From Chitinophaga pinensis (GTDB taxonomy: Bacteria > Bacteroidota > Bacteroidia > UKL13-3): a DNA stretch of 5,723 bases. Below are positions 1 to 5,723 of this stretch, piece after piece. The notes beneath the pieces are model-generated. The model did no database searches. It was not told the DNA's origin and saw only the letters and a list, made by a program, of their open reading frames with translations. The position numbers and the translations under genes are program-made. The DNA lies in contig CALPIR020000156.1 in NCBI GenBank assembly GCA_943323675.2, positions 1-5,723 of the forward strand, read 5' to 3'. How positions within the stretch are numbered: position 1 is the stretch's first letter; every line of letters begins with the position of its first letter.

Positions 1-45
1 GCCTCCTTTACCTCTGCGGTAAAACCCCGAGTATTTTTCTTCAAC
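1..45. other. Edge segment downstream of the RND pump gene
   Basis: This is the short stretch after the stop codon of the RND permease, cut by the window edge. Read on the minus strand it has no ATG. A TTG at 44-42, one base after the pump stop, opens a frame that stays open to the edge for 14 codons (reading MKKNTRGFTAEVKEA if TTG is the start, last codon incomplete). That is far too short to call a gene. On the plus strand one frame closes at a TAA at 20-22, so a convergent gene ending here cannot be excluded either. No function can be given. Confidence 0.3.
7..23. repeat. Small inverted repeat (hairpin) after the pump gene
   Basis: TTTACC at 7-12 and GGTAAA at 18-23 form a perfect 6-bp stem around a 5-base loop. 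It begins 23 bases beyond the stop codon of the pump gene. On the minus strand no T-run follows before the window edge (the next bases are G-rich), so it is not a convincing terminator for the efflux operon. On the plus strand a run of five T (34-38) lies ten bases after the stem, which is too far for a classic intrinsic terminator. It could be chance. Confidence 0.25.
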
Positions 46-3000
46 TTAGTTTTCGTCATTAGCTGCGTGCATTTTTTCACGGATGTTACCACGTGATAAA
101 TAACTGTAAACAGCAGGGATTACATACAAGGTTAATAATCCTGAGAAAACCAATCCACCAATAATTACAATACCCAAAGATATGCGACTAGTAGCTGCAT
201 CTCCAAGCGCTAATGCAATTGGCAGTGCACCCAATATGGTTGCCAAACTTGTCATTAAAATTGGGCGTAATCTTGAAACAGCAGCTTGCTGAACTGCTTC
301 AATCTTACTCAAGCCTTCTTCTCGTTTTTTATTGGCAAATTCCACAATTAAAATTCCGTTTTTGGTTACTAAACCAAGCAATACAATAATTCCTATCTGA
401 CTAAAAATATTCATGGTTTGATTAAAATACCAAAGTGAAATTAAAGCCCCTGCCAATGCCATTGGAACGGTAATCATAATAATGATAGGGTCAATAAAAC
501 TTTCGAATTGTGCCGCTAATACCAAATACACCAATATTAATGCAAATAGAAATGCAAAAGTTGTGTTTGAAGAACTTTCAGAGAAGTCGCGCGATGGGCC
601 ACTTAAATCTGTTGTAAACGATTCATCTAAAACTTTTTCTTTAATTGCATCCATTGCTTTTATTCCGTCACCAATCGTTTTTCCTGGTGCTAAACCTGCA
701 GTAACTGTAGCCGATTTATACCTATTGTAATGGTACAATTGAGGTGGACTACTTTGTTCAACAACATTAACTACTGCATCTAGTTGAATTAATTCGCCTT
801 TGTCATTCCTAACAAATAGCGATTTCAAATCCAGTGGCTCATCACGATTTTCTCTATTAACTTGACCAATAACTTGGTATTGTTTTCCTTTCATGTTAAA
901 GTATCCATAACGTATACCTCCGTATGTGAGCTGTAATGTTTGCGCAATTTGTTGAACACTTATACCTACAGCTTTTGCCTTTTCTCTATCAATTTCAATA
1001 ACCAATTCGGGTCTATTAAATTTGAGGTTCACATCCATTCCTTGGAAGGTGGGATTTTTATTTGCTTCATCTAAAAACTTAGGTAAAAATTCTTGTAGTT
1101 TACTAAAATCCTGGTTTTGTAAAATGTATTGCACTGGCAATCCAGCACGTGATCCTCCGCTACCATTTATGGTTTGATCTTGAATAACAAATGACCGTGC
1201 TTCTGTCATGCCACCTACCGTTTTTTGTATAGATTGTGCAATTTGTTGCTGTGAACGAATGCGCTCGTTAGGCTCTGTTAAAAATATACGCGTAAAACCC
1301 GTATTAACCGCACCACTTCCAATAAAACCTGGTGCTACCACGGATAGTAAAACATGTTTCTCTGGTGTTGAATCAATAACCATTTGCGCAACCCTATCCA
1401 TGTAGTTTTCCATGTATTCATATGAGGCTCCCTCAGGTGCGGTGGATGCTATACGCATTACACTTCTATCTTCTAATGGCGCTAATTCGGATTGTATAGT
1501 TGAACCAATTAAAAATATAACAGCAATAGATGCCATTACAATTACAATTGACCACCATCTTTTTTTCATGAAGTTCCGTAAGGAGTTGTTGTAGGCGTTA
1601 TTTAAACCAACAAAAAATGGTTCAGTTAAAATGTAAAATTTAGAATGTTTATGGTTTTTACGTTGCAGTTTAACATTAAGCATGGGGGTTAATGAAAGGG
1701 AAACAAATGCCGATATCAATACGGCTCCTGCAACCACTACACCAAATTCACGGAATAATCTTCCAACAAAACCTTCTAAGAATATGATGGGTAAAAATAC
1801 CACCGCTAAAGTAATTGAAGTAGAAAGTACGGCAAAGAAAATTTCGTTTGAGCCTTTAATAGCGGCCTCGCGCGGACTCATACCTTCTTCTATTTTTTTG
1901 AAAATATTTTCGGTAACCACAATGCCATCATCAACCACCAAGCCAGTAGCCAGTACAATAGCCAATAGGGTTAATATATTAATAGAAAAGCCGAATATGT
2001 ACATGATAAAAAATGCACCAATTAATGAAACTGGAATATCAATTAGTGGGCGGAATGCAATAAGCCAATCACGAAAGAATAGAAAGATAATTAACACCAC
2101 CAATAAAAATGCAATCAATAGCGTTTCGCCAACTTCTGTAATTGATTTGCGTATAAATTTCGTGTTATCTAGCGCGATATCAAGTTTAATATCCTTGGGC
2201 ACATCATTTTTTATTTGATCGTATCTGCGGTAAAACTCGTCTGCAATATCAATATAATTTGCACCTGGTTGAGGTACTAGAGCTAAGCCAATCATGGGTA
2301 CTTTGCTTTCTTTTAAGATGGTTTGTTCATTCTCGGCACCTAAAATGGCATAACCAATATCTCTTAGTCTAATGGTTCTATTGTTGATTGATTGAATGAT
2401 GATGTTGTTAAATTCCTCTTCGGTAGAAAACCGCCCAACTGTTTTTACGGATAACTCCGTATTGTTCCCTTCAATTTTTCCTCCAGGCAACTCAACATTT
2501 TCTCGCTCTAATGCCATTTTTACATCTAAGGGAGTAAGTTTAAAAGATGAAAGTTTAATTGGGTCGAGCCACAAACGCATGGCATAACGTTTTTGTCCCC
2601 ATATTTGTATGGTGCTTACACCCGGAATGGTTTGTAACTTTTCTAATAAAACATTCTCGGCATAATCGTTTACTTCTAAATGTGTTTTAGATGTACTTTG
2701 AACTGTAAGTGTTAAAATCGCATCAGAGTTAGCATCCGCTTTTGCAACAACTGGTGGCGCATCAATGTCCTGAGGTAATTGTCTAACTGCTTGAGAAACT
2801 TTATCACGCACATCATTCGTAGCGGATTCTAGGTCTTCACTTAAGCCAAACTCAACGGTAATAACGCTACTACCTTGGTTACTTGCTGATGAAATGGAAC
2901 GAATACCAGCAATTCCATTAATTGCTTTTTCTAAAGGCTCGGTAATTTGCGATTCGATAATATCCGGATTAGCACCTGTATAATTTGTCCTTACCGTAAT

Positions 3001-3132
3001 AACAGGTGGATCAATAGAAGGGTACTCGCGTACACCCAAAAAATTAAATGCAATGGCTCCAAAAAGCAATATAATAATTGACATTACTGTTGCTAATACG
3101 GGCCTATTTATACTTGTTGTACTTAAACTCAT
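46..3132 (-). CDS. RND-family multidrug efflux permease (AcrB/HAE1 type)
   Basis: This is the inner-membrane, proton-driven pump of a tripartite efflux system; family members work as trimers that take drugs, detergents or other amphiphiles from the periplasm or outer membrane leaflet. The 1028 residues match the family's usual 1,000-1,050. The start (SINRPVLATV) is typical for the first cytoplasmic turn before TM1 (about 10-32). A large periplasmic loop (about 33-333) precedes TM2-TM6 (about 334-485), then TM7 (525-545), a second periplasmic loop (546-854) and TM8-TM12 (855-1012). The proton-relay residues are present: Asp401-Asp402 in TM4 (GLVVDDGIVVTEN), Lys924 in TM10 (GLVTKNGILIVEF) and Arg956 before TM11 (RLRPILMTS). 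These are the residues expected of HAE1 drug pumps, not a proof of substrate. The ATG follows an A-rich leader without Shine-Dalgarno. It lies 90 bp after the adaptor gene on the same strand and appears intact. The substrate cannot be read from sequence. Confidence 0.97.
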   Translation of the reverse strand: MSLSTTSINRPVLATVMSIIILLFGAIAFNFLGVREYPSIDPPVITVRTNYTGANPDIIESQITEPLEKAINGIAGIRSISSASNQGSSVITVEFGLSEDLESATNDVRDKVSQAVRQLPQDIDAPPVVAKADANSDAILTLTVQSTSKTHLEVNDYAENVLLEKLQTIPGVSTIQIWGQKRYAMRLWLDPIKLSSFKLTPLDVKMALERENVELPGGKIEGNNTELSVKTVGRFSTEEEFNNIIIQSINNRTIRLRDIGYAILGAENEQTILKESKVPMIGLALVPQPGANYIDIADEFYRRYDQIKNDVPKDIKLDIALDNTKFIRKSITEVGETLLIAFLLVVLIIFLFFRDWLIAFRPLIDIPVSLIGAFFIMYIFGFSINILTLLAIVLATGLVVDDGIVVTENIFKKIEEGMSPREAAIKGSNEIFFAVLSTSITLAVVFLPIIFLEGFVGRLFREFGVVVAGAVLISAFVSLSLTPMLNVKLQRKNHKHSKFYILTEPFFVGLNNAYNNSLRNFMKKRWWSIVIVMASIAVIFLIGSTIQSELAPLEDRSVMRIASTAPEGASYEYMENYMDRVAQMVIDSTPEKHVLLSVVAPGFIGSGAVNTGFTRIFLTEPNERIRSQQQIAQSIQKTVGGMTEARSFVIQDQTINGSGGSRAGLPVQYILQNQDFSKLQEFLPKFLDEANKNPTFQGMDVNLKFNRPELVIEIDREKAKAVGISVQQIAQTLQLTYGGIRYGYFNMKGKQYQVIGQVNRENRDEPLDLKSLFVRNDKGELIQLDAVVNVVEQSSPPQLYHYNRYKSATVTAGLAPGKTIGDGIKAMDAIKEKVLDESFTTDLSGPSRDFSESSSNTTFAFLFALILVYLVLAAQFESFIDPIIIMITVPMALAGALISLWYFNQTMNIFSQIGIIVLLGLVTKNGILIVEFANKKREEGLSKIEAVQQAAVSRLRPILMTSLATILGALPIALALGDAATSRISLGIVIIGGLVFSGLLTLYVIPAVYSYLSRGNIREKMHAANDEN

Positions 3133-3222
3133 TTTTTTGTTTTTAGAGGTAAAGATTAGCTGTTATTTTCTTCTGATTTTGCAATTTTCATCTGTGTTTA
3201 TGCAGAAGCAGATCATTTATGA
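3133..3222. other. Spacer between adaptor and pump genes
   Basis: A 90-bp non-coding gap separates the adaptor stop from the pump start. It is AT-rich and ends in an A-rich leader before the pump ATG. It contains a 5-bp inverted repeat, ATCTG at 3190-3194 and CAGAT at 3209-3213, around a 14-base loop. That stem is too weak and lacks a T-run, so I do not call a terminator. No TAnnTTTG promoter box is seen on the minus strand, so read-through from the adaptor gene is the simplest view. Confidence 0.5.
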
Positions 3223-4269
3223 CTACCGCTTTACTTTAGCCCCTTGACGTAAATACATTACTCCCTCAACTACTACTTCATCTCCAGCTTGTAAACCTTC
3301 CGTTACTTCAATTACATTATCTTTACGTACGCCTGTTTTTACTTTACGTTCAATTACACTATCACCTTGTGCAACATATACTTTTTGTCCTTTTAAAATA
3401 GGCACAATAGCCTGTGTAGGTAACATAAAAGCTTTTGTATTTATTGATGCAACAATTGATACCTTGGCAAAGGATCCTGGTAAAATTTGCTGGTTAGGAT
3501 TGGCACAGATGGCACGCATAATTACGTTTCGTGTTACTTCATCAACCTTTGGTTCTATACCATAAATTTTTGCTTGGAATTGTTTTTCGTTACCTTCTGT
3601 AGTAAACATGACGGTATTCCCTTTTTGTATTGTGTTAGCATATCTTTCAGGCACTGAAAATTCTACTTTAATTTGGTTGATATTTTGCAATGCAGCAATA
3701 CGAGTTGCAGGAGTTACATAACTGCCTTCACTAATATTGCGTAATCCTATCACTCCATTAAATGGTGCCCTGATTTCTGTTTTTCTTATTTGTTCTTTTA
3801 ATAAATCTATATCAGCATTTATACTGCTTAATTCAGTAGAGGCAATATCATACACTTCATTGCTTATCGCACCTTTTTCTACTAAAGTTTTATTTCGTTT
3901 TTCTGTATCTTCTTTCAGTTTTTTGGTGGCCATAGCTTTTTTAAGTTGGGCCTGTAAATCGCTATCGTTTATTTTTAAAAGTAGTTCACCTTTTTTTACT
4001 TGTGACCCTTCTGTGAAATTAATTTTTATGATTCTTCCTTGCGTTTCTGGGTATAGCACCACTTCTTCTTCTGCCATTATGTTTCCAGTTGTTTCTATTC
4101 TTCTTTCACTTGCCTGTGGTTCAACCAATAAAGTTTTTACCTTAGTGGGCATATTTTTTTTGCTTGCGCTAGGTGCTTGTGTATTTGTATTCGGTTTTAG
4201 TTTAGGCCAAGCCAACAAGCCTAAAATCGCCACTCCAAAAACAATGTAAATGATATTTTTCTTTTTCAT
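3223..4269 (-). CDS. RND efflux periplasmic adaptor (membrane fusion protein, HlyD/AcrA type)
   Basis: The adaptor bridges the RND pump to an outer-membrane channel. The 348 residues begin with a lysine-rich N-terminus and one hydrophobic segment (about 5-22). There is no lipobox: the only cysteine is Cys255, so the protein is probably held by an uncleaved N-terminal anchor rather than a lipid. The order is the family's: first half of the lipoyl-like domain (about 68-100, with a GRI/GSQVKKGELL pattern), a short charged helical hairpin (about 102-163), second lipoyl half (about 164-195, EIRAPFNGVIG, the clearest signature), beta-barrel (about 199-275) and membrane-proximal domain (about 278-346, ending in EGLQAGDEVVVEG). 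The hairpin is short, about 60 residues, as is usual for Bacteroidota adaptors. The ATG lies 2 bp after the marR stop (TAG-CT-ATG), so its translation is probably coupled to marR. Family assignment is firm; which outer-membrane channel it docks with is unknown. Confidence 0.95.
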   Translation of the reverse strand: MKKKNIIYIVFGVAILGLLAWPKLKPNTNTQAPSASKKNMPTKVKTLLVEPQASERRIETTGNIMAEEEVVLYPETQGRIIKINFTEGSQVKKGELLLKINDSDLQAQLKKAMATKKLKEDTEKRNKTLVEKGAISNEVYDIASTELSSINADIDLLKEQIRKTEIRAPFNGVIGLRNISEGSYVTPATRIAALQNINQIKVEFSVPERYANTIQKGNTVMFTTEGNEKQFQAKIYGIEPKVDEVTRNVIMRAICANPNQQILPGSFAKVSIVASINTKAFMLPTQAIVPILKGQKVYVAQGDSVIERKVKTGVRKDNVIEVTEGLQAGDEVVVEGVMYLRQGAKVKR

Positions 4270-4271
4270 AG

Positions 4272-4760
4272 CTATTTATTTTTTTGTACCGATATGTTAC
4301 TTACCATAGCGGATAAGTTATTATCCATTCTATTCATTAATTCTAAAAACATTTTTTTTTCTTCAGCACTAAACCCGTTAAATGCTAATTTGTTTAGTTG
4401 ATTAAATGTGGCTTCAATTTTGGGTGCTAACTTTATGCCTTTTGCAGTTGCAGATATGATATATGCTCTTCTATCTTCGCTATGTGGGTTGCGTTTTACA
4501 AGGCCTTTTTCTGTTAGGTAATCAATTATTCTTACCATAGTAGCCTTGTCTATTTGCAAACAGTTGGCCAAGCATTGTTGTGTTATTTCTTGATGTTTAC
4601 AAATTAATCCCAATACATAAAAATAGCGGTCTAAATCAGTATCACATAATTCCTGCTCCGCAGCATGATCATACTTTTTATAAAGCATGTTAAACATCAA
4701 ACTCAAAGGGCCCTCTTTTGATTCGAACGGATTTATTTTGTTTTTTTGAGTTGGTAACAT
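4272..4760 (-). CDS. MarR-family transcriptional regulator, likely repressor of the efflux operon
   Basis: MarR proteins are dimeric winged-helix DNA-binding proteins that usually repress nearby genes and let go when a small molecule or oxidant binds. At 162 residues this one has normal length. A first dimerisation helix starts near residue 18 (PLSLMFNML). The helix-turn-helix spans about 59-86 (ITQQCLANCLQIDKATMVRI, then the LTEKGLV turn). The wing carries the family signature with Asp96-Arg97-Arg98 (HSEDRRAYIISAT), and C-terminal dimer helices follow (about 108-155). An in-frame stop at 4794-4796 with no ATG before 4760 fixes the start; the next Met (residue 22) would cut into the first helix. 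It is the first gene of the operon with the adaptor and pump, and a perfect palindrome lies just upstream, so autorepression and control of the pump is the natural inference. It has four cysteines (39, 54, 63, 67), two of them in the DNA-binding region. The ligand is unknown. Confidence 0.95.
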   Translation of the reverse strand: MLPTQKNKINPFESKEGPLSLMFNMLYKKYDHAAEQELCDTDLDRYFYVLGLICKHQEITQQCLANCLQIDKATMVRIIDYLTEKGLVKRNPHSEDRRAYIISATAKGIKLAPKIEATFNQLNKLAFNGFSAEEKKMFLELMNRMDNNLSAMVSNISVQKNK

Positions 4761-4764
4761 TGTG

Positions 4765-4772
4765 CAAACATA
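4765..4772 (-). promoter_or_regulatory. Candidate Bacteroidota -7 box for the marR-efflux operon
   Basis: On the minus strand these bases read TATGTTTG, an exact match to the Bacteroidota primary sigma factor -7 consensus TAnnTTTG. With the box ending at -7, transcription would start around 4758-4760, on the marR start codon itself, implying an mRNA with almost no leader. No clear -33 TTG lies at the usual spacing; the nearest TTG on this strand (4802-4800) is 27 bases away. The region where a -33 element would lie is covered by the palindrome at 4786-4806. The match is seen; promoter function is inferred. Confidence 0.5.
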
Positions 4773-4777
4773 GTTGA
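4770..4777. promoter_or_regulatory. Extra operator half-site overlapping the marR -7 box
   Basis: ATAGTTGA here repeats exactly the first eight bases of the palindrome that begins at 4786, 16 bp away in the same orientation. The matching opposite arm is absent (3 of 10 bases agree where it should lie), so it is a half-site only. It overlaps the -7 box at 4765-4772, where a second bound repressor dimer could extend the block on the promoter. This could also be chance in AT-rich DNA. Confidence 0.35.
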
Positions 4778-4785
4778 AAATGTAT

Positions 4786-4806
4786 ATAGTTGATTAAATC
4801 AACTAT
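4786..4806. promoter_or_regulatory. Perfect palindrome, probable MarR operator
   Basis: Arm ATAGTTGATT (4786-4795), central A (4796) and arm AATCAACTAT (4797-4806) form a perfect inverted repeat with 10-bp arms. Size and symmetry fit MarR-family operators, which are typically near-palindromes of about 16-22 bp read by a dimer. It lies 25 bp upstream of the marR start codon and immediately upstream of the candidate -7 box, covering the -28 to -48 zone of that promoter. The palindrome is seen directly; that this MarR protein binds it is inferred from position. It is not followed by a T-run and sits upstream of both genes, so a terminator is unlikely. Confidence 0.75.
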
Positions 4807-4860
4807 TGTAATGATATGAGTTTTACATGAGCGGTTAAACTGTTGTATTAATCGTAAGCA

Positions 4861-4876
4861 TAAATCAACCATTGTT
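4861..4876. promoter_or_regulatory. Near-copy of the operator's right half upstream of mnmE
   Basis: These 16 bases match 4795-4810 at 14 positions: TAAATCAAC, one change (C for T), ATTGT, then a final change. Nine of the ten bases of the operator's right arm are kept (AATCAACCAT at 4863-4872). The left arm is absent (2 of 10 agree), so it is a half-site. It lies in the -20 to -35 zone of the candidate mnmE promoter. A weak contact by MarR near mnmE is possible but unproven. Confidence 0.35.
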
Positions 4877-4881
4877 TATAT

Positions 4882-4889
4882 TACATTTG
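4882..4889 (+). promoter_or_regulatory. Candidate Bacteroidota -7 box for mnmE
   Basis: TACATTTG matches TAnnTTTG exactly and ends 15 bases before the mnmE ATG, giving a predicted start near 4896 and a leader of about 9 bases. No TTTG or TTG is found at the usual -33 distance; that zone instead holds the operator-like half-site at 4861-4876. The box is seen, the promoter role is inferred. Confidence 0.45.
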
Positions 4890-4904
4890 TTGCATTAAAT
4901 AAAT

Positions 4905-5723
4905 ATGTCGTACTACATTAAGCAAGATTTAAATGACACCATTTGTGCACTGGCTACAGCCGGTGGAGTAGGAGCAATAGGCGTAATACGTGTTAGTGGT
5001 GCAGAAGCAATTACAATAGTTGATTCAATTTTTAAAGGAAAACGTTTAACTCAACAAGCCACGCATACCGTACATTTTGGTAAAATAGTTGATGGGGATA
5101 AGGTGATTGATGAAGTACTGGCAACCCTTTTTATTAATCCAAAATCTTACACAGGTGAGAATACCATAGAGTTAAGTTGCCATGGTTCGCCATATATACA
5201 ACAGCAAATCCTACAATTATTGGTAAGTAAAGGTTGCCGTTTGGCCAAACCGGGTGAGTTTACCTTGCGTGCTTTTTTAAACAAAAAACTGGATCTTTCA
5301 CAGGCAGAGGCTGTGGCTGATTTAATTGCGAGTAACAGTGAAGAAAGTCACCGTACAGCCATGATGCAAATGCGTGGTGGCTTTAGTTACCAAATTGCTG
5401 ATATGCGTGAGCGCCTCATTAATTTTGCCTCTTTAATTGAATTAGAGTTAGACTTTGCTGAGGAAGATGTAGAATTTGCCAAGCGAGATGACCTCATCAT
5501 TTTAGTTAGCAACATACAGCATCTTATACAAGAACTGTTGCACTCCTTTAAATACGGTAACGCCATTAAAAATGGCATACCAACTGTAATTGCTGGTAAA
5601 CCCAATGCCGGAAAATCAACTTTGTTAAATGCTTTGGTAAACGAAGAGCGTGCTATTGTTAGCGATATTGCTGGTACTACACGCGATACCATTGAAGAAG
5701 CATTTGTGATTGATGGCATAACA
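4905..5723 (+). CDS. mnmE: tRNA uridine-34 5-carboxymethylaminomethyl GTPase MnmE, N-terminal part (cut by window end)
   Basis: MnmE (TrmE) works with MnmG in the cytoplasm to build the (carboxymethyl)aminomethyl group on wobble U34 of tRNAs that read codons ending in A or G, using a folate-derived carbon and GTP. The frame stays open for 273 codons to the window edge; the family is about 450-460 residues, so the rest lies outside. Visible parts are the N-terminal folate-binding domain (about 1-125; ATAGGVGAIGVIRVSG at 17-32, YTGENTIELSCHG at 82-94), the signature GEFTLRAFLNKKLDLSQAEA (117-136), the start of the helical domain, and the inserted G domain with P-loop GKPNAGKS (231-238; Asn234 is the K+-binding asparagine in this family) and switch motif AGTTRD (256-261). 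The DTAG motif and the C-terminal Cys motif are not in view. An in-frame TAA at 4896-4898 fixes the ATG. It is divergent from the efflux operon and probably just a neighbour. Confidence 0.97.
   Translation, partial: MSYYIKQDLNDTICALATAGGVGAIGVIRVSGAEAITIVDSIFKGKRLTQQATHTVHFGKIVDGDKVIDEVLATLFINPKSYTGENTIELSCHGSPYIQQQILQLLVSKGCRLAKPGEFTLRAFLNKKLDLSQAEAVADLIASNSEESHRTAMMQMRGGFSYQIADMRERLINFASLIELELDFAEEDVEFAKRDDLIILVSNIQHLIQELLHSFKYGNAIKNGIPTVIAGKPNAGKSTLLNALVNEERAIVSDIAGTTRDTIEEAFVIDGIT

Noticed and set aside
1682..2218. 178-residue plus-strand reading frame inside the pump gene
   Set aside because: It lies opposite TM2-TM6 of the RND permease with no recognisable motif; long antisense frames are common opposite membrane-protein genes.
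3190..3213. Inverted repeat ATCTG/CAGAT between adaptor and pump, considered as a terminator or attenuator
   Set aside because: The stem is only 5 bp with a 14-base loop and no T-run on the minus strand.
3737..4249. 170-residue plus-strand hydrophobic reading frame inside the adaptor gene
   Set aside because: It is antisense to the conserved adaptor domains; its hydrophobic look comes from lysine- and glutamate-rich codons read in reverse.
4807..4827. Inverted repeat TGTAA/TTACA in the divergent intergenic region
   Set aside because: Five-bp arms with an 11-base gap are expected by chance in DNA this AT-rich, and no neighbouring element supports it.
4690..4872. 60-residue minus-strand reading frame overlapping the start of marR and the intergenic region
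   Set aside because: It overlaps marR in another frame, spans the palindrome and promoter, and has no family-like features.
4761..4904. Small RNA, riboswitch or CRISPR-like repeats in the intergenic region
   Set aside because: No extended stem structure, conserved aptamer-like motif, terminator or regularly spaced repeat array is visible; the repeats fit operator half-sites better.
5387..5719. 110-residue minus-strand reading frame opposite mnmE
   Set aside because: The plus strand here encodes unmistakable MnmE motifs, including the P-loop; the opposite frame is a shadow.

Overview
The window looks like chromosomal DNA from an AT-rich member of the Bacteroidota. Three things point there. 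The protein wording of the efflux pump and of MnmE fits that phylum. No start codon has a Shine-Dalgarno sequence; the leaders are A/T-rich instead. Both candidate promoters carry the Bacteroidota-type -7 box TAnnTTTG. The genus cannot be named from this stretch.

Layout, left to right. Bases 1-45 are a short edge segment downstream of the pump gene, holding a small hairpin and perhaps the first codons of a next gene. Bases 46-3132 (minus strand) encode an inner-membrane RND drug-efflux permease of the AcrB/HAE1 type, complete and with its proton-relay residues. Bases 3223-4269 (minus) encode its periplasmic adaptor (membrane fusion protein). Bases 4272-4760 (minus) encode a MarR-family repressor. 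Bases 4761-4904 are a 144-bp divergent intergenic region. Bases 4905-5723 (plus) encode the first 273 codons of MnmE, the tRNA wobble-uridine modification GTPase, cut by the window edge.

The three minus-strand genes read as one operon, marR - adaptor - RND permease, with only 2 bp between marR and the adaptor and 90 bp between adaptor and pump. The likely logic is a ligand-relieved repressor controlling its own operon. The best non-coding feature is a perfect palindrome with 10-bp arms around one central base at 4786-4806. It lies just upstream of a -7 box (4765-4772) that sits almost on the marR start codon, where a MarR dimer would block the promoter. A further half-site overlaps that -7 box. 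A near-copy of the other half lies about 30 bp upstream of mnmE, raising the possibility that the repressor also touches the divergent housekeeping gene. No outer-membrane channel (TolC/OprM type) gene is present in the window.

The genes themselves belong to well-known families. I see no undescribed multi-gene system here; the regulatory region is the part most worth a second look.
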